This document shows positions 43,426 through 51,773 of a DNA stretch of 64,000 nt, piece after piece (position 1 is the first letter of the stretch; every line of letters begins with the position of its first letter). The translations under genes were made by a program, and so were the position numbers. Below the pieces are notes generated by a model. The model saw only the letters and a program-made list of their open reading frames with translations. It did no database searches and was not told the DNA's origin. The DNA comes from Chryseomicrobium palamuruense. Its GTDB lineage: Bacteria; Bacillota; Bacilli; Bacillales_A; Planococcaceae. The DNA lies in contig NZ_JBHSEF010000009.1 of the NCBI RefSeq assembly GCF_042649045.1, forward strand, positions 372,001 to 436,000, written 5' to 3'.

Positions 43426-43440
43426 GACGTCACCACCTGC

Positions 43441-43553
43441 TTACCAATTTGGTAATAGCGTAACGAAATGAGTGGTTGAAAATAGGGAAATTACCAAAAC
43501 GGCAAGAAAGGTAAATGAGCCCAAGAAAATAAGATATAACCAAATTAGGGTTA
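43441..43553. promoter_or_regulatory. Operator cluster in the XRE divergent spacer
   Basis: TTACCAATTTGGTAA (43441-43455) is a perfect palindrome around a central T. Related sites: TTACCAAA (43491-43498) and TAACC-N7-GGTTA (43537-43553). The three TTACC/TAACC sites are spaced about 45-50 bp and probably bind the neighbouring XRE protein. Confidence 0.6.
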
Positions 43554-43572
43554 ACTTTATAAGAAGAGAGAG

Positions 43573-43848
43573 ATGCGGATGCCACGGAGTATTTTACGAT
43601 TGTCGTTTCACTCGAAGCGTCACCAGGAAAGTTGTTTAACTATTGAAATTGAATTGTGTTCGGCAAGGCAAGCACGGAAGTATTTAAAAAATGGTACATT
43701 ACTTCTATGTGAAGTATCGTATGATTTGTTTTTAATCACCGACCGGAAATTGACGCAGCAGGAGATTGCAAACCTCCCGCTAGATCAGATCTTGGCCACC
43801 TATGAGAAGGGCATCGGCTATATGACCCGCCGACCGGTACGCAAGTAG
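43573..43848 (+). CDS. Hypothetical protein divergent from the XRE regulator
   Basis: Protein of 91 residues that I do not recognise. It is basic at the N-terminus (MRMPRSILRLSFHSKRHQ), then a mixed alpha/beta pattern (CLTIEIELCSARQARKYL, LLLCEVSYDLFLI) and a basic tail (TRRPVRK). No membrane segment. AAGAAGAGAGAG precedes the ATG. Its promoter region is shared with the XRE operators, so it is likely that regulator's target. It ends before a clear terminator. Confidence 0.65.
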   Translation: MRMPRSILRLSFHSKRHQESCLTIEIELCSARQARKYLKNGTLLLCEVSYDLFLITDRKLTQQEIANLPLDQILATYEKGIGYMTRRPVRK

Positions 43849-43900
43849 GCCATACCCACAACCATATCCCGACCTACATAACCCTGTCGGTTGATGAGAG

Positions 43901-43932
43901 AATCCAGTGACGTGTTGTTGCTGGATTTTTTG
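43901..43932 (+). terminator. Terminator after the 43573 gene
   Basis: AATCCAG (43901-43907) / CTGGATT (43921-43927), then TTTTTT. Confidence 0.85.
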
Positions 43933-43935
43933 TGT

Positions 43936-43968
43936 TCAGATGTGGAGAAGGCTCGTTCAGAAATTCGG
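43936..43968 (+). repeat. Solitary left end of TAGATGTGGAG palindrome
   Basis: CAGATGTGGAGAAGGCTCG then TTCAGAAATTCGG matches the left end of the palindromes at 9727 and 19667, with no matching right end. It is the only copy of that family found among the 12-bp module arrays; array A3 starts about 25 bp later. Confidence 0.7.
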
Positions 43969-43994
43969 TCAAATGACAGCGTGGACAGGGAGGC

Positions 43995-44205
43995 GCCCTT
44001 CACCCACAAACCCAGGGTCGGACCGTGTCATCGGCCCACCCACGAACCCACCCACCGACCCACCCACGAACCCAGGGTCGGACCGTGTCGCCGACCCACC
44101 CATCGACCCACCCACAAACCCAGGGTCGGACCGTGTCACCGACCCACCCATCGACCCACCCACGAACCCAGGGTCGGACCGTGTCGCCGACCCACCAACA
44201 TTCGA
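43995..44205. repeat. 12-bp modular repeat array A3
   Basis: Units begin CCCAGGGTCGGACC at 44011, 44071, 44119 and 44167: spacings 60, 48 and 48, all multiples of 12. Modules on the plus strand are GAACCCAGGGTC, GGACCGTGTCGC, CGACCCACCCAT and CGACCCACCCAC. The first unit has one extra 12-bp module, which shows that growth is by single modules as well as by 48-bp units. Confidence 0.87.
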
Positions 44206-44319
44206 CGCCGACATTCGACATGAAAATTTCTTCCAATAGGATGTTTTTCTGCACACAATTACGGGAATATGATAAACTACAAGTAAGAAACAGAATATTT
44301 AAAAAAGGAGGGGGAAACT

Positions 44320-44772
44320 ATGCTACATGTTGAAATGATGAAGCCGTTCCACATGGAAATAAAGGATGGAAAGATTCGACTGGTGTTTGCGTACCAATAC
44401 TTTTCATTAAGAAAAGAAGAGGAAGTGTTCAGCTTCATTCCGGTTGAAGGAAAAGAGATTTTGATCAATAAAGATACGATGCAAGTAGAGAATCTGTCGG
44501 AAGTATTCGTGTTCCAAAAGGGCAATCGCTTCATTCGCTTGCCACTCTATCAGCTACTGCTCGTATCCGATGTGCATGATCATTTGAAAGTGCTCATTGA
44601 ACCGATAGCAGAAACAGCTGAAATCGAAGAAAGTGAAGAAGTTAATGAGTTGATCACTCAGCTTGAACAGGAAAACTTCGAACGACTTATGGACAATGCA
44701 CTGCTCCATCGCGATGCCGACCTATTCTATCAATTACTTGCTGCCCAGCATGACGGAGGTACTTATGTCTAA
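44320..44772 (+). CDS. IDEAL-domain protein
   Basis: Protein of 150 residues. The C-terminal IDEAL domain (about 115-145; FERLMDNALLHRDADLFYQLLA) is a short helical module found in several Bacillales proteins; the rest is an unrecognised beta-rich region with many charged residues. Not secreted. AAAAGGAGGGGGAAACT gives a strong ribosome binding site, and TATGAT lies about 50 bp upstream. In related bacteria such proteins are linked to ComK/stress circuits, but nothing here proves that. Confidence 0.75.
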   Translation: MLHVEMMKPFHMEIKDGKIRLVFAYQYFSLRKEEEVFSFIPVEGKEILINKDTMQVENLSEVFVFQKGNRFIRLPLYQLLLVSDVHDHLKVLIEPIAETAEIEESEEVNELITQLEQENFERLMDNALLHRDADLFYQLLAAQHDGGTYV

Positions 44773-44785
44773 GTCAACTCAATAG

Positions 44786-44826
44786 AAAGCACCTATCCTC
44801 TCAAACGTTGAGCGATAGGTGCTTTT
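44786..44826. terminator. Bidirectional terminator, IDEAL gene / small membrane protein
   Basis: AAAGCACCTATC (44786-44797) / GATAGGTGCTTTT (44814-44826). It serves both convergent genes. Confidence 0.88.
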
Positions 44827-44831
44827 ATCTT

Positions 44832-44936
44832 TTAGAGGAAATACGAGAGGAACAATACCGACACCGTCGAACCGATGATGCCAAACACGATATCCCCCCA
44901 ACTGAACGACAAATCCACGAAGTGCCGCATAATCAT
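44832..44936 (-). CDS. Small membrane protein, 34 residues
   Basis: Below usual length cut-offs. The ATG at 44936 follows AAAGGGG (minus strand, 44941-44947) and encodes MIMRHFVDLSFSWGD followed by one hydrophobic helix (about 16-34, IVFGIIGSTVSVLFLSYFL) that ends at TAA 44832. A good terminator lies six bases beyond the stop. Ribosome binding site, single transmembrane helix and terminator together favour a real gene, but I see no clear promoter. Function unknown; single-helix small proteins often modulate a larger membrane partner. Confidence 0.5.
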   Translation of the reverse strand: MIMRHFVDLSFSWGDIVFGIIGSTVSVLFLSYFL

Positions 44937-45082
44937 CCGCCCCTTTCTCTTACAGAAGTAGTCGTCTTACCCACAAAAGGGTTACACAAATATAAAAAAC
45001 AGTATGTTTCGATGAGTCTATACTAGGGAAAATATGCTAGAATGAACTACTAGAGTGAAAGATCGTTTTAGGAGGAAGCCCT

Positions 45083-45760
45083 ATGTTTGTTGATTTTCAA
45101 TTTTGGCGTTATTTGACGCACCGGGACCATTTACTTTCCGGACTCGAAAACGCCGACGCCGTACGCGGATTTAAAAAGCGCGTAGGCATACTGCTTGGTT
45201 TAACTATTTTATTCTATATCCTCATTGAACTCTGGGGGATGACGACCACGTCACTCACGTCGTTTTATGTGCTCGGTTACTTGAATACATATGCAATTGC
45301 ACGCTGGGTATCGCTCTTTGGTATCATCTTATGGGCGCTCCTATATTTTGCATTTCATTTATTCGGCGTCAGCCAACTCTTACATATCCTTACACGAGTA
45401 CCATTACGCGTGGCTGCCATCATGCAACTCTACGTTATTGCGATCTTATTGATTGAGAAAACATTGCTCTTCATGATTTACGCACTGGTCGGCTACACGA
45501 CACCTTTTTCATTCTTATCATTTGGTCCACTCGCTGCGAACTTTTTACATATGGAATTTTTCCATTACTTCTTTAACCAGTTTTCAGTATTCACAGGACT
45601 CATCATCGCTGTGCAACTGCAGTTCTTACAGCGCTTTACGGACTTTTCGACAAAAGTACTGCTTGCCATCTTACTGGCTATGCACATCATATTCGCTGCA
45701 ATCATTGCACTTGTCAGCATCTTCCCGTGGGAAAACGTACTAATGGGAGGTGGCCTATAA
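45083..45760 (+). CDS. Yip1-family membrane protein (YknW-like)
   Basis: Protein of 225 residues with about five transmembrane segments after a soluble 35-residue N-terminus. It resembles the Yip1 domain of B. subtilis YknW, which assembles with the YknXYZ exporter. TTAGGAGGAAG precedes the ATG. Its stop (TAA) shares a base with the start of the adaptor gene, so the two proteins are made together. The ABC ATPase and permease that complete YknWXYZ are not next to it. Confidence 0.72.
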   Translation: MFVDFQFWRYLTHRDHLLSGLENADAVRGFKKRVGILLGLTILFYILIELWGMTTTSLTSFYVLGYLNTYAIARWVSLFGIILWALLYFAFHLFGVSQLLHILTRVPLRVAAIMQLYVIAILLIEKTLLFMIYALVGYTTPFSFLSFGPLAANFLHMEFFHYFFNQFSVFTGLIIAVQLQFLQRFTDFSTKVLLAILLAMHIIFAAIIALVSIFPWENVLMGGGL

Positions 45761-47097
45761 TGAATCGATTCATTACCATCGGAATTTCTGTGGCCATCGC
45801 AGCATTTGTGGCTGCCAATATGATTCTCGTCTTTAAAGACGATAGCCCCCTCGCCCGCAGTTACTATATTGAAAACCATATTCGAGTCGCTCCGGGAGAT
45901 TACGCGCGTGAACTTGAAAAAGAAGCCATCACAGTTCCGGTCAACACGTACTTCCTATCGATTAATCGTGCGGAACTACTAGAATTGACGGTTCAACAAG
46001 GCGATGCGGTGACATTAGGTGCACCAGTTGCGAACTTGGATACGTCGGATGAACAAGAACAACATGCCGAGTGGCAAGCCATGCAAAGTGCGTACCAGTC
46101 GGAAGCGAACGAGTTGCGCAGCATCATCTCCGGCCTACAGTCGGATAAATCCCGTGCCGGTTCGTCAAGTTCGAGTTCCGGTAACGCAACCGGAATAGGC
46201 AATGCAGCTGATGAAATCGTAGATGTCACTGTCGACGTTCAAGTCGATGTGGAAATCACAGAAGAAGGTGCCTATGATCAAGCTATTTCCCAAGCGGAAG
46301 CGAAACTTGCGGAAGTGGAGCGGGAACTTGCCATCGTCAGTGCCCAACTGCAGTCCCCAGGTGGTGAACTTCAGTTTGTGAGCCCAGTAGATGGTGTCGT
46401 AGACCGCATCGAGGAATATGATGACACGGTCGTCGTGCATATTTTACCGAGCGAACAGCGTCTCATCACGTTCGTCGAAGAAAAGCACTGGCACGAGATT
46501 CAACCAGAGCAAAGGGTTCGTGCCTATTCTACCCATCTGGCGCAAATCTATACAGGCGAAATCTTATCAAAGGGAACGCTCCCAGTGACCAACAACCGCT
46601 GGAAAGAAATTCACGGTCAGTTCGAGACGCACCCGGACTTGCCACTGTACGAAGTCGAGATCCAGTCAGTAGAGCCTCTTGAAGGCTTACCGATGGGCGC
46701 TAATGTCAACGTAACAATGAACCTAGATGAAGCAACGAATGCGATGCGCATCCGCGACGACTGGATGCTAGTCCGCGACAAAAATTACGCAGAAATCTAC
46801 ACATTATCTGAGCGGGGAACAGTGGGTCGCATCCCGGTCGGTATTGCCTTTAACGTACCGGAACTCCAGTCCGTCATTGTCGACTCGGGACTTGTGAACG
46901 GTCAAATCGTCCTTGACGACGAATTCCGCCGCAACAACTCACGTACCTTCTTCCCGATGCCATTTGATCGTCCAACGTGGAACAGCATCAAATCGGTCAA
47001 CTGGAAAGAATACATCTACTTCCTCCTTCCAGACTCTCGTGCCATTCAAACTGAGCCGGAAGTGAGAGAGAGCGTACCCGAAGAATCGAACGAATAA
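45760..47097 (+). CDS. Efflux membrane-fusion (adaptor) protein, YknX-like
   Basis: Protein of 445 residues: N-terminal membrane anchor (MNRFITIGISVAIAAFVAANMILVF is its span), then biotinyl-lipoyl-like half (LTVQQGDAVTLGAPVANLD), a coiled-coil arm with a Ser-rich insert (about 135-150), the second lipoyl half (FVSPVDGVVDRIEEYD) and beta-barrel domains. HlyD/MacA-type adaptors link an inner-membrane transporter to the envelope. It starts at 45760 inside the TAATG junction with the Yip1 gene. No transporter is adjacent, so the partner must be elsewhere. It ends at a terminator. Confidence 0.8.
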   Translation: MNRFITIGISVAIAAFVAANMILVFKDDSPLARSYYIENHIRVAPGDYARELEKEAITVPVNTYFLSINRAELLELTVQQGDAVTLGAPVANLDTSDEQEQHAEWQAMQSAYQSEANELRSIISGLQSDKSRAGSSSSSSGNATGIGNAADEIVDVTVDVQVDVEITEEGAYDQAISQAEAKLAEVERELAIVSAQLQSPGGELQFVSPVDGVVDRIEEYDDTVVVHILPSEQRLITFVEEKHWHEIQPEQRVRAYSTHLAQIYTGEILSKGTLPVTNNRWKEIHGQFETHPDLPLYEVEIQSVEPLEGLPMGANVNVTMNLDEATNAMRIRDDWMLVRDKNYAEIYTLSERGTVGRIPVGIAFNVPELQSVIVDSGLVNGQIVLDDEFRRNNSRTFFPMPFDRPTWNSIKSVNWKEYIYFLLPDSRAIQTEPEVRESVPEESNE

Positions 47098-47111
47098 ATC
47101 CTATATGCATG

Positions 47112-47144
47112 CCGCCGTTCCCACGATGTGGGAGGGCGGTTTTT
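47112..47144 (+). terminator. Terminator after the adaptor gene
   Basis: CCGCC-N4-CCAC / GTGG-N-GGGCGG stem, TTTTT tail. Confidence 0.85.
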
Positions 47145-47217
47145 CTAGTAGGGAAGAATGGGACACGGGACTCTTAAACTATTCAGGGAAGGGAGCTGAG
47201 GCCCTTTCTCGTTGTGT

Positions 47218-47275
47218 ACCCGGTTCACTGGAGACTCTCGACAGGTCCATTCCGGTAACTCACCCGGTCCATTTA
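47218..47275. repeat. GGTCCATT repeats, second locus
   Basis: ACCCGGTTCACT, AGGTCCATT and ACCCGGTCCATT at 21-23 bp spacing, the same motif as 14045-14215. The two loci are 33 kb apart. Confidence 0.7.
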
Positions 47276-47427
47276 GTCACTATGCTTCTTGATGTCATGA
47301 TTACTTAGTATGTAAAACCTTATGTGTTAAGACCTTCCTAGCAAGATCTTAGGACATTAAAAAATCTTTAATATCGCTGAAATAAAAGTGTACATATTTG
47401 CTACTACGGTTCGGGGGGAGGGAACGA

Positions 47428-47575
47428 CCGTGTCGCGAACCCACCCACTGTCCCAGGGTCGAACCGTGCCACCGACCTACCCATCGACCTACCCCCAAAC
47501 CCACCCACGCACCCAGGGTCGAACCGTGCCACCGACCGACCCACCGACCTACCCATCGACCGACCCACCAAATCC
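47428..47575. repeat. 12-bp modular repeat array A4
   Basis: Runs of CGACCTACCCAT, AAACCCACCCAC, GCACCCAGGGTC, GAACCGTGCCAC and CGACCGACCCAC in 12-bp phase on the plus strand, between the adaptor gene and yhdT. The order of modules is more varied than in A7, so this copy is older or has been reshuffled. Confidence 0.82.
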
Positions 47576-47660
47576 CTCTTCCCACTCCCTGCCAAAAGGA
47601 GTATACTGACTAGCATACATAAACACTTTGGGAAACGAAGGAAAGAAGGGAGTCATACCC

Positions 47661-47921
47661 ATGGATCCACAATTCAAAATTGCCCACCGAGAAGCCATCA
47701 TCGGTGTCATTCTCGCTGTGTTGCACTTCGCTTGGTGGTTTGGTTTCGCTTACGGGCTAGGCAGTCAACCGGTCGAAAGGTACCGCTACATCTGGGGCTT
47801 CCCCGAGTGGTTCTTCTATAGCTGCATCGTCGGTTTTTTATTAATCGCCGTCACCGTCACATTACTCGCGAAGTTCGTCTTGAAAGAAGTACCGCTTGAC
47901 GATGAGGAGGTTACCGAATGA
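47661..47921 (+). CDS. yhdT: YhdT family protein, pantothenate symporter accessory subunit
   Basis: Membrane protein of 86 residues (DUF997/PF06196) with two transmembrane segments, always next to panF. The ATG at 47661 follows AAGAAGGGAG; the frame opens 11 codons earlier without a ribosome binding site. The stop overlaps the panF ATG by four bases, supporting joint assembly. Its exact contribution to transport is unknown. Confidence 0.87.
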   Translation: MDPQFKIAHREAIIGVILAVLHFAWWFGFAYGLGSQPVERYRYIWGFPEWFFYSCIVGFLLIAVTVTLLAKFVLKEVPLDDEEVTE

Positions 47922-49360
47922 ACTGGCAAGTCATCATTCCGCTTCTGATTTTTCTAGCGGTCATCTTCGTCATCGGCTACTGGGCTAGCCGCAGCCTAAA
48001 CGGCTCAACAAACTTTCTACAAGATTACTTCCTCGGAGGGCGTGAACTCGGAGGCTTCGTCCTTGCGATGACCATGGTCGCTACTTACGGAAGTGCTTCT
48101 AGTTTTCTTGGAGGACCAGGAACTGCCTATACGATGGGATTCGGCTGGGTGCTCCTTGCCATGACACAAGTCGTGACAGGATATTTCGTCCTACTCATTC
48201 TCGGGAAAAAGTTTGCGATTCTCGCGCGCCGCTATAAGGCGGTCACGCTGATCGACTTCCTAAAGGCCCGTTACAATAGCCCGGTCGTCGCGATTTTATC
48301 AGCACTCGCTATCATCATCTTCTTATTTTCCGCGATGACTGCGCAGTGGGTGGGAGGCGCACGACTGATTGAGACGCTCACCGGTCTTAGCTACCTATCT
48401 GCCCTCTTTATTTTCGCCGTTTCCGTCCTGGTCTACGTTATCATAGGCGGATTCCGGGCGGTGGCACTGACGGATGCGGTGCAAGGGATCGTTATGATTA
48501 TCGGTACACTGATTCTCCTCATCGCCGTCATCATTGCCGGAGGTGGAATTCCTTCGATTATGCAGGACTTGATTAGTGAGAACCCGAACCTTGTCACGCC
48601 ATATGGCCACGATGGCAACTTGTCCGCAGCCTATGTATCTTCGTTTTGGATTCTAGTCGGAGTCGGGGTCGTTGCCCTACCGCAAATTGCCGTCCGGGCG
48701 ATGTCCTACAAAACATCTCGCGGCATGCACCGAGCGCTTGTCATCGGAACCATTGTCACCGGTTTCATCATGCTGAACATGCACTTGATTGGGGTCTTTG
48801 CCCGTGCCATCAAACCCGGAATTGAAGTCGCAGATACGGTTATTCCTGTCATTGCCCTGGACGTTTTACCGCCATGGCTCGCTGGAATCGTGCTCGCAGC
48901 GCCACTGGCAGCTATCATGTCGACCGTCGATTCATTGTTACTACTTGTTAGTTCTGCTGTCGTGAAAGACGTCTACTTGAGCTACATCCAACCAAACGCG
49001 TCGGTTAAAACGGTGAAGCGAATGAGTTTAGGTGTGACTGCGATCCTAGGTACCATCGTATTCGTACTCGCTGTCAATCCGCCGGAACTGTTGATTTTCC
49101 TGAACCTCTTTGCGTTCGGAGGACTTGAAGCAGCCTTCATCTGGCCGATTGTCCTCGGACTGTATTGGAAATATGGTAACAAATACGGTGCCATCGCATC
49201 GATGGTCACCGGTATAGTGGGCTACATCGCATTGCATTTTTACAATGCCGAAAACGGCAACCTGCTTGGCATCCACACCGTCGTCTTTCCGGTCGTGCTG
49301 TCCCTGTTTGCCTACATCATCTTTAGTTTAGCTATCAAACGCCAAGCGCACCGCTGGTAA
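47918..49360 (+). CDS. panF: Sodium/pantothenate symporter
   Basis: Solute:sodium symporter of 480 residues with about 12-13 transmembrane helices. It imports pantothenate (vitamin B5) with Na+. The signature GGRELGGFVLAMTMVATYGSASSFLGGPG and SRGMHRALVIGT are as in PanF; the pair with yhdT distinguishes it from proline (PutP) symporters. A DMT transporter follows 17 bp later in the same direction. Confidence 0.92.
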   Translation: MNWQVIIPLLIFLAVIFVIGYWASRSLNGSTNFLQDYFLGGRELGGFVLAMTMVATYGSASSFLGGPGTAYTMGFGWVLLAMTQVVTGYFVLLILGKKFAILARRYKAVTLIDFLKARYNSPVVAILSALAIIIFLFSAMTAQWVGGARLIETLTGLSYLSALFIFAVSVLVYVIIGGFRAVALTDAVQGIVMIIGTLILLIAVIIAGGGIPSIMQDLISENPNLVTPYGHDGNLSAAYVSSFWILVGVGVVALPQIAVRAMSYKTSRGMHRALVIGTIVTGFIMLNMHLIGVFARAIKPGIEVADTVIPVIALDVLPPWLAGIVLAAPLAAIMSTVDSLLLLVSSAVVKDVYLSYIQPNASVKTVKRMSLGVTAILGTIVFVLAVNPPELLIFLNLFAFGGLEAAFIWPIVLGLYWKYGNKYGAIASMVTGIVGYIALHFYNAENGNLLGIHTVVFPVVLSLFAYIIFSLAIKRQAHRW

Positions 49361-49377
49361 CCGAGAGGAGGAGCACC

Positions 49378-50298
49378 ATGAGTCGCGCGAAAATTTACTG
49401 GATGCTGGTCGCCGTCATGTTCACATGGGGCGCCAACGTCCCGATGCTGAAATTCATGGGCACCCACGTTCCACCCACAACCGTTACAGGTGTACGTATT
49501 CTCATGGCCGGCTGTGCTGTCTTTATCGTCCTGAAGTTCCTGAAAATCCTGCGAAAACCTACGAAACGCGAGTGGGGCTTCATTCTCGTCGGATCTTTCA
49601 CGAACGTCTCATTGCATCAGTTGTTCTTAAACCTAGGACTTGCTGAAACAAGCGCCACATCTGGTGGCTTGATCCTTGGGACCGGACCAATTTTAACTGC
49701 CATCGCAGCTGCTATCTTCTTGAAATATTTCCCGTCTGCCCTCCAGTGGCTCGGCTTATTTCTCGGCATCACCGGCGTCACCATTGCGGTACTCGTTGGC
49801 TCCGAAGGACTCGACACCGGAAGAGGAGACTTCTTTGTCTTCATCTCCATTTTGTCACAAGTACTGAGTTACATGATTGTCAGTAAAGCTGCGCGTACCC
49901 TAGATCCACGCGTCATGACCGCATATATGATGGTCATCGGGTCCTTTGGATTAATTGCAGTGAGCCTCGTACTTGAACCTTCCGGAATGGTGCAATTTCT
50001 CGACGCCCCACCCATCTTCTGGCTGGTATTCCTGGTCTCCGGATTGATATCGACGGCTCTGGGCCACATGATTTACAACTATGCAATTGGGCAAGCGGGT
50101 GCTACCCAGTCCGCCATCTTCATGAACTTGAACCCGCTCTTTGCCATGATTCTCTCGAGTCTCTTCCTCGGTGAAATCCTGACTTGGCGCCACTTTGTCG
50201 GCTTCCTCTTCATCGTTGCCGGTGTCATGCTCGGCTCCGGCGCAGCAGAAGACCTCTACAAAAAGCGCAAGAAAAGCCGAACCACCCCTCGCCTTTAG
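49378..50298 (+). CDS. EamA/DMT-superfamily transporter
   Basis: Integral membrane protein of 306 residues with ten predicted helices in two EamA repeats (about 10-140 and 155-290). DMT proteins export or import metabolites such as amino acids or nucleobases; substrate cannot be told from sequence. The FLGEILTWRHFVGFLFIVAGV ending of the second repeat is typical. Its proximity to panF suggests a shared transcript, not a shared substrate. The stop lies in a terminator loop. Confidence 0.88.
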   Translation: MSRAKIYWMLVAVMFTWGANVPMLKFMGTHVPPTTVTGVRILMAGCAVFIVLKFLKILRKPTKREWGFILVGSFTNVSLHQLFLNLGLAETSATSGGLILGTGPILTAIAAAIFLKYFPSALQWLGLFLGITGVTIAVLVGSEGLDTGRGDFFVFISILSQVLSYMIVSKAARTLDPRVMTAYMMVIGSFGLIAVSLVLEPSGMVQFLDAPPIFWLVFLVSGLISTALGHMIYNYAIGQAGATQSAIFMNLNPLFAMILSSLFLGEILTWRHFVGFLFIVAGVMLGSGAAEDLYKKRKKSRTTPRL

Positions 50299-50315
50299 GC
50301 GGGTGGGTGGTTTTG
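50280..50315 (+). terminator. Terminator of the yhdT-panF-EamA operon
   Basis: AACCACCCCTCGCC pairs with GGCGGGTGGGTGGTT around a TTTA loop; TTTTG follows. Confidence 0.88.
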
Positions 50316-50324
50316 TGCTTATTC

Positions 50325-50373
50325 CACCCACCGACCCAGGGTCCGACCGTGCCACCGACCCACCCCCAAACCG
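50325..50373. repeat. 12-bp modular repeat array A5 (short)
   Basis: About four modules (CACCGACCCAGGGTC, CGACCGTGCCAC, CGACCCACCCCC) directly after the EamA terminator; the smallest copy of the family, about one 48-bp unit. Confidence 0.75.
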
Positions 50374-50434
50374 GAGGGAAATCCACCAAAAACTTCCTAA
50401 TTCAATATGAAAAATTACCTGAATATTCAGCGAT

Positions 50435-50466
50435 ACCCCCAAAAAAACAGGCCTACCCTCCGAATA
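50435..50466 (+). promoter_or_regulatory. Candidate sigma-I promoter of the secreted-protein gene
   Basis: ACCCCC (50435-50440), A-run, 20-bp spacing and CGAATA (50461-50466). The same arrangement occurs before sigI at 51602-51632. The ACCCCC / CGAA pattern agrees with what has been reported for sigma-I promoters in Bacillus and Clostridium. Confidence 0.55.
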
Positions 50467-50518
50467 GGTATGCGTACACCGTTCTACGCGGTGAAAACTT
50501 TATCTGAGGTGATTGTGA

Positions 50519-51544
50519 ATGACAAATCGTAAATGGAAACGCATGTCCGCAGCAGCTATCATCGCAACAATGACAATTACAGGAGGCGCGTACGCATGGG
50601 CAGATGAATTCAAAACCGTATCTATAAACGATGCCATTGCAACTGAAGAAGTTTCAGCACCTGTAGCTGACAAAACAGAAGATGTCGTTGCACCTGTTGT
50701 TAATCCAGCGGATGTAGAAAAAGATAACCTTTACGAAGAATCTGCAAAGAACAAAGAACAACTCGAAGCAGTCTATCAAGAGAAAATTGCCAAAATTAAA
50801 GAACTCGTGACCCTGATTGACGATGAAGACATCACGGCACTACTTAACCAAGCGATTAAACGCTTCGAAACGAAAATTGAAGAACTAGAAGCTGATAACG
50901 ATACAACTGTTGAAGAACTAACTGAAGAAGAGGAACTTGCGAAGAAAAAAGAGCAACTTGCTTTCAAAATTGCCGTTATGACTAAAGTCTATGGCCAAGT
51001 CGGAAGCGACCAAGCACGTGCAGCGATTCAGAAAAACATTGAGAAGTTCCAAGCGAAATTAGATGCGTTGAACGAAGAAACACCAGTCGTGGAAGAACCT
51101 AAAGAAGACACTCCAACTGAAGAAGTAGTGGAAGAAGACACTACACCGGTCGTTGCACCAGTTGTAAAGAAAGAAGAAAAGAAAGCAGAACAAGCAGCTA
51201 AAAAAGCTGAAAGAGAAGCAAAAAAAGCTGAAAAAGAGGCACAAAAAGCTGCGAAAAAAGCAGAACGACAAGCGAAAGAAGCTGCGAAAAAAGCAGCTGC
51301 TGAAGCCAAAAAAGTAGAATCAGAAGCAAAGGCAGCAATAAAAGCACAAAAAGATGCTGAAAAAGCAGCGAAAAAAGCTGAAAGAGAAGCAAAACACGAA
51401 GAGAAACGTCAAAACCATGAACAGCACGAAAAAGCAAAACACAATGGGAAAGACCATGATCACAAAGCTAAAGGTCATGGTTCAAAAGGCGACGACCACA
51501 ACAAAGGTAAAGGTCATCAAAACAAAGGAAATGGCAATAACTAA
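50519..51544 (+). CDS. Secreted lysine/alanine-rich coiled-coil protein
   Basis: Protein of 341 residues. Signal peptide about 1-28 (SAAAIIATMTITGGAYAWA, cleavage near AWA-D). Mature part: acidic segment (30-75), helical DUF5667-like region (75-180), acidic Pro-rich linker with EEP/TEEV (180-215), a Lys/Ala/Glu heptad-like coiled coil (215-290) and a His/Gly/Lys-rich tail (295-341). Likely bound to the cell wall by charge. GAGGTGATTGTG precedes the ATG. It lies immediately before sigI and shares its promoter type, so it is probably a sigma-I target. No enzymatic motif is seen. Confidence 0.75.
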   Translation: MTNRKWKRMSAAAIIATMTITGGAYAWADEFKTVSINDAIATEEVSAPVADKTEDVVAPVVNPADVEKDNLYEESAKNKEQLEAVYQEKIAKIKELVTLIDDEDITALLNQAIKRFETKIEELEADNDTTVEELTEEEELAKKKEQLAFKIAVMTKVYGQVGSDQARAAIQKNIEKFQAKLDALNEETPVVEEPKEDTPTEEVVEEDTTPVVAPVVKKEEKKAEQAAKKAEREAKKAEKEAQKAAKKAERQAKEAAKKAAAEAKKVESEAKAAIKAQKDAEKAAKKAEREAKHEEKRQNHEQHEKAKHNGKDHDHKAKGHGSKGDDHNKGKGHQNKGNGNN

Positions 51545-51567
51545 GTGACTTTCCAACCATTAAAGAC

Positions 51568-51593
51568 GCGTGCCCTGCACGCTTCTTTTTTTT
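51568..51593 (+). terminator. Terminator before sigI
   Basis: GCGTGC (51568-51573) / GCACGC (51577-51582) with long T-run. Confidence 0.85.
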
Positions 51594-51601
51594 CTAGAAA
51601 G

Positions 51602-51632
51602 ACCCCCACAAACCCCTACACGCAAACGAATA
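51602..51632 (+). promoter_or_regulatory. Candidate sigma-I promoter of sigI-rsgI
   Basis: ACCCCC (51602-51607), 19-bp spacing, CGAATA (51627-51632). It would make the operon autoregulated, as sigI is in B. subtilis. A separate TATGATAAAAT near 51727-51737 may be a sigma-A -10. Confidence 0.55.
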
Positions 51633-51773
51633 AACCGCTGAAGAGGGACAAAAGGTGGACACACCTGTACCCAACTTCACAATTTCAAACTTGGAACCAT
51701 AACACGTTCTTCTCATCCGTCCTATCTATGATAAAATAGGAAGAATGAAATCGCAGAAGAACGGAGGGGTGAT

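Noticed and set aside
43995..44205. CRISPR array
   Set aside because: Repeats are 12-bp modules without unique spacers, and no cas genes are present. The same applies to the other arrays and to the 37-bp repeats at 61190.
44808..45026. 72-residue frame on the plus strand after the IDEAL gene
   Set aside because: No ribosome binding site, begins in the right arm of the terminator and is the antisense of the better supported 34-residue membrane protein.
45030..45070. Sigma-W-like promoter before the Yip1 gene
   Set aside because: TGAACT and CGTT are at roughly the right spacing, but the start point would fall in the ribosome binding site, so it cannot serve the gene.
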